Source: Streptomyces qinglanensis
GTDB taxonomy: Bacteria; Actinomycetota; Actinomycetes; Streptomycetales; Streptomycetaceae
Direction of reading: 5' to 3'
Assembly (NCBI RefSeq): GCF_900111245.1
Contig: NZ_FOGO01000003.1
Span: 248,001-312,000 of the forward strand
DNA length: 64,000 nt
Shown here in pieces: positions 17,560 to 26,233 of the stretch (position 1 is the first letter of the stretch; each line of letters opens with the position of its first letter). The notes beneath the pieces are model-generated. The model was not told the origin of the DNA, searched no databases, and saw nothing but the letters and a program-made list of their open reading frames with translations. The translations under genes were made by a program, and so were the position numbers.

Positions 17560-19131
17560 TCAGCGCACCGGCGCGGCGCCGACGGCGAACCCGTCGCCGG
17601 TCAGTTCCGCGGCCAGTTGCTCGACGTAGTCGGTCAGCGTGACGTCCCGGTCGAGGAACGGCACGATCGCGCGGGTGCGCTCGTAGAGCGGCCGGGTCCA
17701 GGACGACAGCTTCTCCGCGCCCCGGATGTCGACCGCCTGGCAGGCGCAGAGCAGTTCGAAGGCCACGACGTAGGCGGTGTTGGCCACCACTTCGCGGGCC
17801 CGGCGTGCGGCGACGAATCCGAAGGAGACGATGTCCTGGAAGTCCGCGGTGGTCGTGAGGGACTGCACGGACATCGGCACGGTCAGGGTGCGGGTCTCGG
17901 CGGTGATCGAGGCCGTCATGAACTGGCCGCCCATCAGCCCCAGCCGCAGGCCCGGGTCCTCGCGGCACAGGAAGGCGGGCAGCCCGTTGCTGTTGCTCTT
18001 GTCCAGGAAGCGGTCGACGCGCCGGTTGGCGAGGTTGGTCACGGTGGCCAGCGCCAGGGTCAGGTGGTCCATCGCCATCGCCACGTACTGGCCGTGGAAG
18101 TGCCCGTTGTGGAACACCTCCGACTCCTCGGGCAGCACGATGGGGTTGTCGTTGGAGGAGTTCAGCTCGTCCTGCAGGGTCGCGCCGATCCGTTCCAGCA
18201 CGTCCACCACGGGACCGAGGATCTGGGGCGTGCAGCGGATGGAGTAGGCGTCCTCGATCGCCAGCGAGCCCGCCTTGGCCTCCGCACCCATCTCCCCGAC
18301 CAGGGTCTGCTCGGTCTCCAGTTCGTTGACCGCCAGTCGCGAGTCGGCGAGCCCCTCCCACAGCCGCGCGGCCACCGCGTGCTGGCCCCGGTGCGGTTTG
18401 ACGCTGTGCACGCGCGGGTCGAAGGGCTTGGTCATCCCCGCCAGGCCCTCAGCGGAGAGCGCCGACACCTGCTGGTACGTCCCGACCAGCCGGTCGGCGG
18501 CCCGCAGCACCATGGTGCCCAGGCCGACCATGCCGGAGGTGCCGTTGATCAGTGCGAGGCCGTCCTTGTAGCCCAGCTCCATGGGCTCCAGACCCGCCTG
18601 GTCGAGGGCCTCCTTTCCGGAGAGCGTCCGGCCCCGGTGGCGGGCCTTCCACTGGCCGGCGCAGACCAGGGCGATGGCCGCCAGCGGGCCCAGGTCGCCG
18701 CTGGTGCCCAGCGAGCCCTTCTCCGGGACGCACGGCACGATGCCGGCGTTGAAGACGGCGACCAGCTTCTCCAGGTTCGCCGGGGTGATCGCGGAATTGC
18801 CCCGCGCCAGGGAGACGATGCGGGAGAGCATGATGGACCGCACGGCCGTGTCGTCCAGGTAGGCGCCCACGTTGGTGGCCACGGCGTTGAGCAGGTTCTC
18901 CTGGAGCTGCCGCGCCCGGGAGACCGGGACCAGATGGTCGACGAAGCCCCCCATGCTGGTGTTGACGCCGTAGATGACGCGCTCGTCCTGGACGAACTTC
19001 TCCAGCACTTCTCGCGAGGCACCGACCCGGTCGCGGACGGGCGCGGACAGCCGAACGGGGGTCCGCTGCCGCGCCACGTCCTCGAGCTGGTCGAGCGTGA
19101 CGTTCGTGTCGAGCTCTATGACGAAGGTCAT
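17560..19131 (-). CDS. encP: Phenylalanine ammonia-lyase EncP
   Basis: A protein of 523 residues of the HAL/PAL family. The MIO prosthetic group is expected from T143-S144-G145 in GSLGTSGDLGPLA, with TSG instead of the common ASG. The catalytic tyrosine is Y54 in YGVNTSMGG, and SSNDNPI and HNGHFHGQY line the active site. It deaminates L-phenylalanine to trans-cinnamate, the first committed step of the benzoyl starter. AAGGGAAC precedes the ATG. A 315-bp gap upstream holds its own promoter or the tail of the encRQ transcript. Confidence 0.96.
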   Translation of the reverse strand: MTFVIELDTNVTLDQLEDVARQRTPVRLSAPVRDRVGASREVLEKFVQDERVIYGVNTSMGGFVDHLVPVSRARQLQENLLNAVATNVGAYLDDTAVRSIMLSRIVSLARGNSAITPANLEKLVAVFNAGIVPCVPEKGSLGTSGDLGPLAAIALVCAGQWKARHRGRTLSGKEALDQAGLEPMELGYKDGLALINGTSGMVGLGTMVLRAADRLVGTYQQVSALSAEGLAGMTKPFDPRVHSVKPHRGQHAVAARLWEGLADSRLAVNELETEQTLVGEMGAEAKAGSLAIEDAYSIRCTPQILGPVVDVLERIGATLQDELNSSNDNPIVLPEESEVFHNGHFHGQYVAMAMDHLTLALATVTNLANRRVDRFLDKSNSNGLPAFLCREDPGLRLGLMGGQFMTASITAETRTLTVPMSVQSLTTTADFQDIVSFGFVAARRAREVVANTAYVVAFELLCACQAVDIRGAEKLSSWTRPLYERTRAIVPFLDRDVTLTDYVEQLAAELTGDGFAVGAAPVR

Positions 19132-19446
19132 GAAGTTCCCTTAGCGGCCGGAAGATCGGTGGACCCTGCGCACGAGCTGCCGGCCCGTACGACGGGACAC
19201 GTGCCGCGGCACGCGGGCGGCCTCCTGGACGCGGCCAGGCGGGTCCGCACGCGGTGCGCCGCACCGTCCTCACTCAAGCGCCCTGCGCTCCACGCCGAAG
19301 CAAGGCGGTCTTGAGACCCGTCCAAGCCCCCGCGCCTCCGCGCGCCGACGCGCACCGCCGGGCGCGCTCCGGGCGCCCCGGACGCGCGGGCGGCGGAGCG
19401 CCATTCGCCGCCCGGCCGGGGACGCCGGCGCTGCGGCCGCCGCCCG
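19132..19446. other. 315-bp gap between encQ and encP
   Basis: Upstream region of the leftward encP. No gene with good codon bias is seen, and no clear promoter hexamers or repeats were recognised. Confidence 0.45.
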
Positions 19447-19683
19447 CTACGGGGCGACGGGTGCGCCGGTGTCCGCGTCGGTCACCGTGATGGCCTCCAC
19501 CGGGCAGCACTCCGCGGCGTCCCGTACCGCCTCCTCGGCGTCGACGACCTCCGCCACCGGCTCGGCACGGCCGTCGTCCGTCATCCGGAAGCGGGCGCAG
19601 GCGCCCGCGCAGGCGGCCGATCCGATGCACTGCTCCGCGTCGACCGCCAGCCGCCAGCGCGCTGCCGCGGGCTCCCCCGTCAC
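19447..19683 (-). CDS. encQ: 3Fe-4S ferredoxin EncQ
   Basis: A protein of 78 residues with the cysteine pattern of Streptomyces P450-partner ferredoxins: CIGSAACAGACARF and, near the C-terminus, ECCPVEAI. It should pass electrons to EncR. Start GTG 19683 overlaps the encR stop (GTGA at 19680-19683), so the pair is translationally coupled. Confidence 0.92.
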   Translation of the reverse strand: MTGEPAAARWRLAVDAEQCIGSAACAGACARFRMTDDGRAEPVAEVVDAEEAVRDAAECCPVEAITVTDADTGAPVAP

Positions 19684-20885
19684 CAGCGCACCGGCAGCGT
19701 CCTGGGGCCGCGGACCTGCATCCCCGTCTTCCACTCGATCTCCCCCTCGCCGACCGCCGGCCGCAGGCCCGGCAGGCGCTCCAGCAGGGCGCCCAGGGCG
19801 ACGTGGAGCTCCATCCTGGCCAACTGGGCACCCAGGCAGTGGTGTACGCCGTGTCCGAAGGCCAGGTGCGGGTTGGGAGACCGCTCCCAGTCCAGTGTGC
19901 CCGGGTCGTGGAAGACCTCGGGGTCCCAGTTGGCCGCCACGGTGGGCGCGAACACCGTCTCGCCGGGCCGCACCCGCCGCCCGCACAGCTCCACCTCCTC
20001 GGTGGCCACCCGCGCACGGAAGCTGCCCGACCCCAGCGGGATGAACCGCAGCAGTTCCTCCACCGCGGACATCGGCATCCCGGCATCCGCATCCGGCCGC
20101 ACCGCGCCGTGGGGCTGCTGGAGGAGCAGATAGGTGCAGTTGGCGATCTGACTCGCCGTGGTCTCGTGACCGGCGATGAGCAGATCGCGGGTGAGGAGCA
20201 CCAGTTCCCCCTCGTCGAGCTGCCCCTCCCGGCTGTCGCAGCGGGCCACGAGCGCTCCCAGCAGGTCGTCGGTCGGCTGCTGCCGCCGCTGCCGTGCCAG
20301 CGTCGCGAAGTAGTCGGCCAGCGCCTCGGTGGACGCCGCCATCTCGGCCGGGGTGCACGCGGTGGTGGACAGCAGCGCGTCGGACCAGCGCCGCAGCTTC
20401 TCGCGGTCCTCGCGCGGCACGCCGAGCAGGTCGCAGATCACGGTGACGGACAGCGGCAGCGCGAAGGAGGTGACCAGGTCCGCGGGCGGACCGGTGGCCT
20501 CCATGGCGTCCAGCAGCTCCCCGGCGATCCGTTCCGTGGCGGGCCGCAGCTCCTCCACCCGGCGCTTGGTGAACACTCCGGCGACGGTCTTGCGCAGCCG
20601 GGTGTGGTCCGGCGGGTCCAGCGACATCAGGACGCCTTCGCCGGCCGGGTCGGGCTGGATCCGCGGAGCCGCGTCGTGCAGCGTCGCGGCTCTGCCGAAC
20701 CGGGGGTCGCCCAGCACCGTTCTGATGTCCTCGTAGCGGGTCACCAGCCAGGCTTCGCCGCCGTACGGGAGACGGACGCGGCTGAGGGGTTCGGTCCGGC
20801 GCAGCGTCGCGAAGAGTGGCTCCATGGACAGGCGTGCGGGAGTCTCGAAGGGAAAGTCCCGTACCTGCCGGCTGTGGGTGGTCAC
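19680..20885 (-). CDS. encR: Cytochrome P450 hydroxylase EncR
   Basis: A P450 of 401 residues with all hallmarks. The I-helix is AGHETTASQ, the K-helix is VEELLRF (ExxR kept) and the heme loop is AFGHGVHHCLGAQLAR. EncR hydroxylates 5-deoxyenterocin in the last step. The start is taken as GTG 20885, which has AGGAGGAG 5-6 bases upstream; an in-frame ATG at 20927 is 14 codons further up but lacks such a site. It leads encQ. Confidence 0.93.
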   Translation of the reverse strand: MTTHSRQVRDFPFETPARLSMEPLFATLRRTEPLSRVRLPYGGEAWLVTRYEDIRTVLGDPRFGRAATLHDAAPRIQPDPAGEGVLMSLDPPDHTRLRKTVAGVFTKRRVEELRPATERIAGELLDAMEATGPPADLVTSFALPLSVTVICDLLGVPREDREKLRRWSDALLSTTACTPAEMAASTEALADYFATLARQRRQQPTDDLLGALVARCDSREGQLDEGELVLLTRDLLIAGHETTASQIANCTYLLLQQPHGAVRPDADAGMPMSAVEELLRFIPLGSGSFRARVATEEVELCGRRVRPGETVFAPTVAANWDPEVFHDPGTLDWERSPNPHLAFGHGVHHCLGAQLARMELHVALGALLERLPGLRPAVGEGEIEWKTGMQVRGPRTLPVRW

Positions 20886-21021
20886 TGACTCCTCCTGTGC
20901 GTCGAGGGGGACGTGCTCGCCGTCCACCCGGCCGGGCCGCGACGGGCGCGAAGCCCGCCGGGAGGCCGGGATCCGGCCCGGCGCGTGGCCGGGGACCCGC
21001 CGTCGGACGGTGGTCGGCGGC

Positions 21022-21639
21022 TCAGGGGTGGGCGGGGGCGGCGCTGAACAGTCGGGCCAGGTGGTAGCGCATCACGTCGCGGGCCTGTTCGGGGGTGCGC
21101 TGTCCGACCAGGACGCTGGTTCCGACGCCGTGGCTGAGGCTCAGCAGCCGGGCGGCCTCCGCGTCGGGATCGAGACCGGCCGCGATCTCCCCCGCGGACT
21201 GCGCCGTGGTGAGGATCCCGGCGAGTTGGCGCTCCAGCCGGTCGGGACCAGCGACGAAGGGCTGTGCGGCCAGTTCGGGGTCGGTCATGGCGAGCACGGC
21301 GTAGGACATCCACACGAGGCGGAAGGTGTGGCGTGCCTCGTCGGCCGGCAACGCCTCGTCGACGAACGCCTCCAGACAGGCCCGCGCCGAGTCGGGATCG
21401 TCCAGGGCCGCGAGCCGCGCGGCCCACCGCTCGTGGCTCAGGCGCTCCAGCCGCAGCAGCGCGGCGTGCAGCAACTCGGCCTTGGTGTCGAAGTAGTACT
21501 GCACCAGGTTCAGGGACATCCCCGCTTCCGCGGCGACCGCGCGCAGCGTCACCGCGTGCAGCCCGTCGCGCGCGGCCACCCGGACCAGGGCGTCGGCGAT
21601 GTGCGCCCGGCGCTGGGTGTGATCGACGCGCTTCGGCAC
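21022..21639 (-). CDS. TetR-family repressor at the edge of the enc cluster (possibly EncS)
   Basis: A protein of 205 residues. The N-terminal HTH is ALVRVAARDGLHAVTLRAVA followed by GMSLNLVQYYFDTKAELL, the canonical TetR DNA-binding domain. The C-terminal ligand domain is family-variable. It is divergent from the exporter gene, and a 7-bp inverted repeat lies between them, the usual layout of a drug-sensing repressor with its pump. The ligand is probably an enterocin-class product or intermediate, by inference. Confidence 0.9.
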   Translation of the reverse strand: MPKRVDHTQRRAHIADALVRVAARDGLHAVTLRAVAAEAGMSLNLVQYYFDTKAELLHAALLRLERLSHERWAARLAALDDPDSARACLEAFVDEALPADEARHTFRLVWMSYAVLAMTDPELAAQPFVAGPDRLERQLAGILTTAQSAGEIAAGLDPDAEAARLLSLSHGVGTSVLVGQRTPEQARDVMRYHLARLFSAAPAHP

Positions 21640-21668
21640 GGTGACCCCTTTCCGGTCGGCGCGTTTTC

Positions 21669-21686
21669 ATAGTACCGCTGTACTAT
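21669..21686. promoter_or_regulatory. TetR operator candidate between repressor and exporter genes
   Basis: Perfect inverted repeat ATAGTAC-CGCT-GTACTAT in a short AT-richer patch within the 75-bp gap between the divergent starts. It would cover both promoters. Confidence 0.75.
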
Positions 21687-21714
21687 AAAGTCCGGGCGAC
21701 GATGGGGAAAAGAC

Positions 21715-23196
21715 ATGGGACAACGCGAAACCCGGGCCGCCGGCGGCCCGGTGGAGGGCGCGGAGCCGGCCGGAGTCCTGACGAGCCGCCAGACGGCGCT
21801 GCTGTGGCTGGCCTGCGCGGCGCAGTTCATGGTGGTTCTGGACGTATCGGTGGTCAACGTCGCGCTGCCGTCCATCCGCACCGCCCTCGGCTTCGACGCC
21901 GCGGGACTGCAGTGGGTCGTGGGGAGCTACGCGCTGGTCTTCGCCGGCTTCCTGCTCCTGGGCGGCCGCCTCGCCGACCTCTTCGGCCGCCGAAGGGTGT
22001 TCCTGTGGGGGCTCGTCCTGTTCTCCGCCGCCAGCCTGGTGGGCGGCCTCGCCGTGGCGCCGGGCCTGCTGATCGCGATGCGGGCCGTCCAGGGGCTGGG
22101 CGCCGCGGTGCTGGCCCCGGCCACCCTGACGGTGCTGACCACCACGTTCGCCGAAGGCGCACGCCGCACCAAGGCGTTGGCGATCTGGACGGCCGTCAGC
22201 TCGGCAGGCGGCGCGGCGGGCAACCTGATCGGCGGCGTACTGACCGACACCCTGTCCTGGCGCTGGATCCTGCTCATCAACGTGCCCATCGGGGCCGCGG
22301 CCGTGCTGGCGGCCGTGCGCCTGCTGCCCGCCGACACCGAGCGCAGCGGGTCCGGACGGCTCGACATCCCGGGCGCGGTGCTGGCCACGCTGGGCGTCAC
22401 CGCTCTCGTCTACGGCGTCAACCAGGCCGGGAAGCACAGTTGGGGCGACCCGACCACGCTGGCGGGGCTGGGGCTGGGAGCCGCGGCACTGACCGCCTTC
22501 GTGTGCGCGGAGGCACGGTTCGCGGCGGCACCGCTGATGCCGCCGCGGCTGGTGCGGCTGCGGCCCATCTGGGCGGGCAACGTCACCATGCTGCTGGCCG
22601 GGGGCTGCTTCATCCCCATGTGGTATTTCCTCTCGCTCTACATGCAGGACGTCCTCGGCTACGGAGCCCTCGCCACCGGCGTCGGCTTCCTGCCGCACAC
22701 CCTCGTCGGCATCGCGGCAGCGCGGCTGGCTCCCGTCGCCATGCGGCGCACCGGCGCCCGCGCGCTGATCGTGCTCAGCGCCCTGCTCGCCGCGGTCGGC
22801 TTCCTGTGGCAGAGCCGCATCGGGGAGCACAGCGGCTACTGGGGCGGCCTGCTGGGACCCGCGATCGTGATGTCCGCCGGGATGGGCCTGCTGATCACCC
22901 CGATCACCACCACCGTCACCTCCGGGGTCGACGAACGGGACGCGGGTGCGGCCTCCGGGCTGATGAACACCACCCGCCAGCTCGGCGGCGTCGTCGGACT
23001 CGCCGCTCTGGTCACCCTCGCCACCGCGCACACCGGCACGGACCTCGCGTACCGCTCGGTGTTCGCGGCGAGCGCGGCGGTGTGCGGGGCCGTGGCACTC
23101 ATGGCCTGCGCCCTGCCGGCGGCGCACGCGCCGGAGCCGGAACCGGTCGGGCCGTCGGCCGCACCCGACGAACCGGCGGACGAACCGGCCAGGTGA
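21715..23196 (+). CDS. encT: DHA2-type MFS exporter EncT
   Basis: A protein of 493 residues with about 14 membrane helices. Motif A is LGGRLADLFGRRRVF after helix 2, and motif C-like stretches follow, as in the QacA/EmrB group of proton-driven drug pumps. The role is export of, and self-resistance to, the cluster product. The ATG follows GGGGAAAAGAC by a few bases and lies 29 bp from the TetR operator. It is the last gene at the right edge of the enc cluster. Confidence 0.92.
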   Translation: MGQRETRAAGGPVEGAEPAGVLTSRQTALLWLACAAQFMVVLDVSVVNVALPSIRTALGFDAAGLQWVVGSYALVFAGFLLLGGRLADLFGRRRVFLWGLVLFSAASLVGGLAVAPGLLIAMRAVQGLGAAVLAPATLTVLTTTFAEGARRTKALAIWTAVSSAGGAAGNLIGGVLTDTLSWRWILLINVPIGAAAVLAAVRLLPADTERSGSGRLDIPGAVLATLGVTALVYGVNQAGKHSWGDPTTLAGLGLGAAALTAFVCAEARFAAAPLMPPRLVRLRPIWAGNVTMLLAGGCFIPMWYFLSLYMQDVLGYGALATGVGFLPHTLVGIAAARLAPVAMRRTGARALIVLSALLAAVGFLWQSRIGEHSGYWGGLLGPAIVMSAGMGLLITPITTTVTSGVDERDAGAASGLMNTTRQLGGVVGLAALVTLATAHTGTDLAYRSVFAASAAVCGAVALMACALPAAHAPEPEPVGPSAAPDEPADEPAR

Positions 23197-23227
23197 GACG
23201 GGCGGCGAGCGGCCCCCCTGCAGGGTA

Positions 23228-23252
23228 TTCCGGGCCGCGGTGCGGCCCGGAA
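23228..23252. terminator. Terminator after encT
   Basis: 11-bp perfect arms TTCCGGGCCGC and GCGGCCCGGAA around a GGT loop, 31 bp after the encT stop and before the convergent lectin gene. Confidence 0.8.
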
Positions 23253-23322
23253 CACGCCACCCGCCCGCGCGCTCACGCCGACCCCGGCCGCTCCCGCCCC
23301 GGGGAGCAGCCGGGAAGAGGCG

Positions 23323-23805
23323 TCAGTCGCCGGTGTCGGTCGCCCAGACCGGCCGCCGGGCGCTGTTGTAGATGACGACGTTGCCGTCGTCCTGGACGGC
23401 GAGGTAGGCGCCCTTGTGCCAGGTACCGGCTGCCCAGACCGGCTTCCCGGCGCTGTCGTAGACGACGAAGTTGCCGTCCTCCTGGAAGACGGCGCAGTTG
23501 CCGCGGCTCCAGGTGTGCGGCGCCTGCCACACAGCGCGGCCGTCCTTGTACAGGACGAAGTTGCCGTCCTGCTGCATCCGCAGAACGGCCCGGCCGTTCC
23601 CGGAGGTCCACGCCTGGTTCTTGCAGATGGTCGCCCGCGGCCGGATGATGTGGTCGCTCATGACCCGCCCGACCGCGGCCCGTTCGGCCGCCCGGATCGG
23701 AGCGGCCGAGACTCCCGGACTCGACGGGGTGGCCGCCTGCGCGCTCCCCGCCCCCACGAAGGCCAAAGCCGCCACCACCGCGCACACCGCTCCGCGCATG
23801 TTCAT
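23323..23805 (-). CDS. Secreted B-lectin (D-mannose-binding, GNA-like) protein
   Basis: A protein of 160 residues. Residues 1-24 form a Sec signal peptide ending GAGSAQA|A. The mature part holds three bulb-type lectin repeats, each with the complete mannose-site pattern QxDxNxVxY: QQDGNFVLY, QEDGNFVVY and QDDGNVVIY. It is predicted to be a small exported carbohydrate-binding protein with no catalytic domain. Start ATG 23805 has GAAGGGG upstream. It stands alone; a link to the enc cluster is not suggested. Confidence 0.88.
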   Translation of the reverse strand: MNMRGAVCAVVAALAFVGAGSAQAATPSSPGVSAAPIRAAERAAVGRVMSDHIIRPRATICKNQAWTSGNGRAVLRMQQDGNFVLYKDGRAVWQAPHTWSRGNCAVFQEDGNFVVYDSAGKPVWAAGTWHKGAYLAVQDDGNVVIYNSARRPVWATDTGD

Positions 23806-24527
23806 CGCACACTGCCCCTTCACCGAAATGCCCTGAATACCAACGCAAGGTGCAACTGGTGCGCAAATCATTGCTTTTGCGCGACAGCGGCGTCGAGAGC
23901 TTCCCCCCGAGCGCCATCCCAACGGGCTACCGCACCGCCCCAAACCCGGTGCCCACCAGCGCGTCGCGGCACACTCCGTGCAATCCGCGCGCCTGGCCAC
24001 GACCGGAGGGCGACCCAGCCGAGGAGGGCACAACGGAGCCTTCCGCCGCCGCCTTCGCCACCGGAGCGCGGCGGGACCGTCCGGCCCGCACCGCACGGGA
24101 ACCCCGCCCCCGGACGGAGGACGGCGCCACGCTCCGTGCGGGGCCAGGCGCACAGCGATGCGGGGGCGTGAGATGTGACGCAGGGCGCACGGTGCGGGCC
24201 GGGTGGCATGGCATACTCCACCGAAAGTGCTCATACCGCTCCGGCAGCCATCCGCTGCGGACCCGGAATCCGGCACGTGGCGGAACGCCGCGCCGGAGAG
24301 CCCGGCGCTCCGGCGCCCGGCCGGGCCGTGCCACAGGCACTCTCCGGCGGGACCCCGGTCCGGAAGCCGATGCCGACACCGACGACGCGGTCGGCCCCCC
24401 GTCATCCCCCCACACGCACCGCCGGGCGCCCGCCCGGCGCGCACCGCCCGGCCCGGTCCCCGGGCCCGGGCGGTGCCCCGGCACCATCGTCCCGGCGCCG
24501 CGTCCCAGACAGGGAGTACCACCCCCG
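23806..24527. other. 722-bp non-coding region between lectin and LmeA-like genes
   Basis: Divergent intergenic region. Near the lectin end (23861-23882) is the inverted repeat GCGCAAA-N8-TTTGCGC in an AT-richer patch, a possible operator or part of the lectin promoter. The rest is very G+C-rich with open frames that lack normal codon bias. I see no gene. Confidence 0.5.
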
Positions 24528-25250
24528 ATGAACACCCGACGTACCGTACTCGTCACCGTCTCCGCGCTCGCTGCCGTCGTCGCCGCGGGCGGGGGTGCCA
24601 ACGCATTCGTCGAACACGAAGCGCAGCAGCGCGCCACCGACGCCGTCCGCTCCCGGCTGGGCGACTCCGCCAGCGGCGTGCACGCCGAGCTCACGGATCC
24701 GCTGGCCGGACTGAAGACCCTGACCGGCCGGGTCGGCACCGTGCACATCAGCGCGGACGAGGTCCGCCGGGAGGGGACGTCCTTCGCCGTGGACGCGGCA
24801 CTGCACGGCGTCTCCACCGACGGCAGCGCACACTCGGGGTCGGCCACCGTCACGGTGGGTTACGACGAGCTGGCCGAGCGGCTGCCCGAGCCGGTGCGGG
24901 ACATGAAGCCCGGCACGGACGGCAGCCACCTCACCCTCTCGGGTCCCGTGGGCGGTCTCGGGATCCCGGTCACCGTGCTGAACACGGTCTCCGCCTCCCC
25001 GGACGGGGGCCTGACCATCACCCCGAAGAGCGTGCGCGTCATGGGTCAGCAGCTCCAGATCGACACGCTGACCTCGCTGCCCGGCATGGACGGGTTCGCC
25101 GACCAGCTCGGTCCGCGCACCGTCAGCCTCGAGGACCAGTTGCCGGACGGCGTCCGGCTCACCGGTGCCGAGGCCGCCGAGAAGGGGCTCGCGCTCAGCT
25201 TCGACTTCTCCCCCGACATGCTGCGGTCCTCCGGCGACGCGAAGGCGTAG
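24528..25250 (+). CDS. LmeA-like DUF2993 secreted protein
   Basis: A protein of 240 residues. It has an N-terminal signal or anchor (TVLVTVSALAAVVAAGGGAN) followed by the DUF2993 pattern EHEAQQRATDAVRSRL and beta-rich repeats. In mycobacteria LmeA affects lipomannan elongation; in Streptomyces the role is not established. AGGGAG lies about 12 bases before ATG 24528. No operon partner is present. Confidence 0.82.
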   Translation: MNTRRTVLVTVSALAAVVAAGGGANAFVEHEAQQRATDAVRSRLGDSASGVHAELTDPLAGLKTLTGRVGTVHISADEVRREGTSFAVDAALHGVSTDGSAHSGSATVTVGYDELAERLPEPVRDMKPGTDGSHLTLSGPVGGLGIPVTVLNTVSASPDGGLTITPKSVRVMGQQLQIDTLTSLPGMDGFADQLGPRTVSLEDQLPDGVRLTGAEAAEKGLALSFDFSPDMLRSSGDAKA

Positions 25251-25390
25251 TCGTCCCGGTCGTCCGGTCGCGGGCCCGGGGCTCCGGGCGCCTGAGCGGC
25301 TGAGCGGCTGTGCGCCTGAGCGGCCGCCGTACCGCCTCTGACCGGGGCCGCGGGGCCGTCGGGCCCGCGGGCCGTGCGGTCCGGCGGCAT

Positions 25391-25813
25391 TCAGGGGTCG
25401 ACGAGTTCGACCTCCGCGTCCACGGGGCAGGAACGCATCGCTTCCCGCACGATTCCGTTCCGCGCCCGCGGATCGACGTTGGGGAGCGCGACCGCGGCGC
25501 GGGTGGTGAAGGAGTAGCGCAGCGCGCCCTCGTGGCTGAGGGCCACCTCCGCCCGCACCCGGCTGCCGCTCAGGTCGGCGCCCGTCTCACTGCCGACCAC
25601 GCCGAGTGTCTGATGCAGACAGGACGCCACCGCGGCGGCGTAGAGCTGCTCGGGGCTCCATTCCGTCCCGTCGTGGGCCGCTTGCGGGCCGGGAGGGGCG
25701 GCCACCGGCAGTTCCCGTCCGCCCTCTTCCACGCCCACCCGGTCGCCGTCCGGCGAGGAGGGATCGCCCTTCACCGAGTAGGCCGCGGTGGTGTGGAGCG
25801 TGTGGTGCGACAT
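25391..25813 (-). CDS. OsmC/Ohr-family peroxiredoxin-like protein
   Basis: A protein of 140 residues with both catalytic cysteines of the family, C65 in AAVASCLHQTL and C129 in MRSCPVDAEV, plus EWSPEQLYAA. It should reduce organic hydroperoxides with a dithiol partner. AAGGAGACC precedes ATG 25813. It differs from the more canonical ohr at 52317, and no MarR regulator is next to it. Confidence 0.85.
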   Translation of the reverse strand: MSHHTLHTTAAYSVKGDPSSPDGDRVGVEEGGRELPVAAPPGPQAAHDGTEWSPEQLYAAAVASCLHQTLGVVGSETGADLSGSRVRAEVALSHEGALRYSFTTRAAVALPNVDPRARNGIVREAMRSCPVDAEVELVDP

Positions 25814-26130
25814 CAGGGTCTCCTTCCGCGGCGGATCGGGCCTTTCCCGCATCCCGGCGGGCCGTTCCGAGGGCGGACGCGGACGGCCCGCCACCGGCAG
25901 CGGAGAGCGGGGTGCGGTCGTCCGCTGCTTCCCGCGGACCTCTCGTGGCCGCCGGGCGAAAGTCACCTGCCCGGTGTCCGGGCCGTGCGTCCGCCGCCTT
26001 CCGGGGTCACCAGGACGTGGCGCGCGAAACCTCGGCGCACCCGGCACGACCGGCAGCCCCCGGCACGCGGTGGCCGGTACCGCAGTGGTTCGCACCGCCG
26101 AGCGGCGCTCCGGCAGCACACCGGCCCCCC
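25814..26130. other. Non-coding region upstream of the OsmC gene
   Basis: About 320 bp between the OsmC start and the poly-G run. No gene or clear regulatory motif is seen. Confidence 0.4.
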
Positions 26131-26149
26131 GGGGGGGGGGGGGGGGGGG
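26131..26149. repeat. Run of 19 G residues
   Basis: An uninterrupted G19 tract directly after six C residues, in the space between the chitinase terminator and the OsmC upstream region. The exact length may be uncertain because such runs are hard to sequence. Confidence 0.9.
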
Positions 26150-26177
26150 TGACCGGTACCGGACACACCGCCGGAAC

Positions 26178-26216
26178 GCCCGTCGGGGCGGACGGAGGCC
26201 GTCCGCCCCGACGGGC
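26178..26216. terminator. Terminator of the chitinase gene
   Basis: 18-bp perfect arms, CCCGTCGGGGCGGACGG and CCGTCCGCCCCGACGGG extended by one G-C pair, around an AGG loop. It begins 18 bp downstream of the chitinase stop on the minus strand. Confidence 0.85.
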
Positions 26217-26233
26217 CGGGAACAGCGTCCGGC

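Noticed and set aside
2677..23196. Reading the cluster as an ordinary aromatic (angucycline-type) type II PKS
   Set aside because: No aromatase or TcmN-type cyclase genes are present, while PAL, benzoate ligase, thiolase and EncM are. This fits enterocin, not a polycyclic aromatic.
23850..24527. N-terminal extension of the LmeA-like protein
   Set aside because: The part before 24528 lacks codon bias and would hide the signal peptide.
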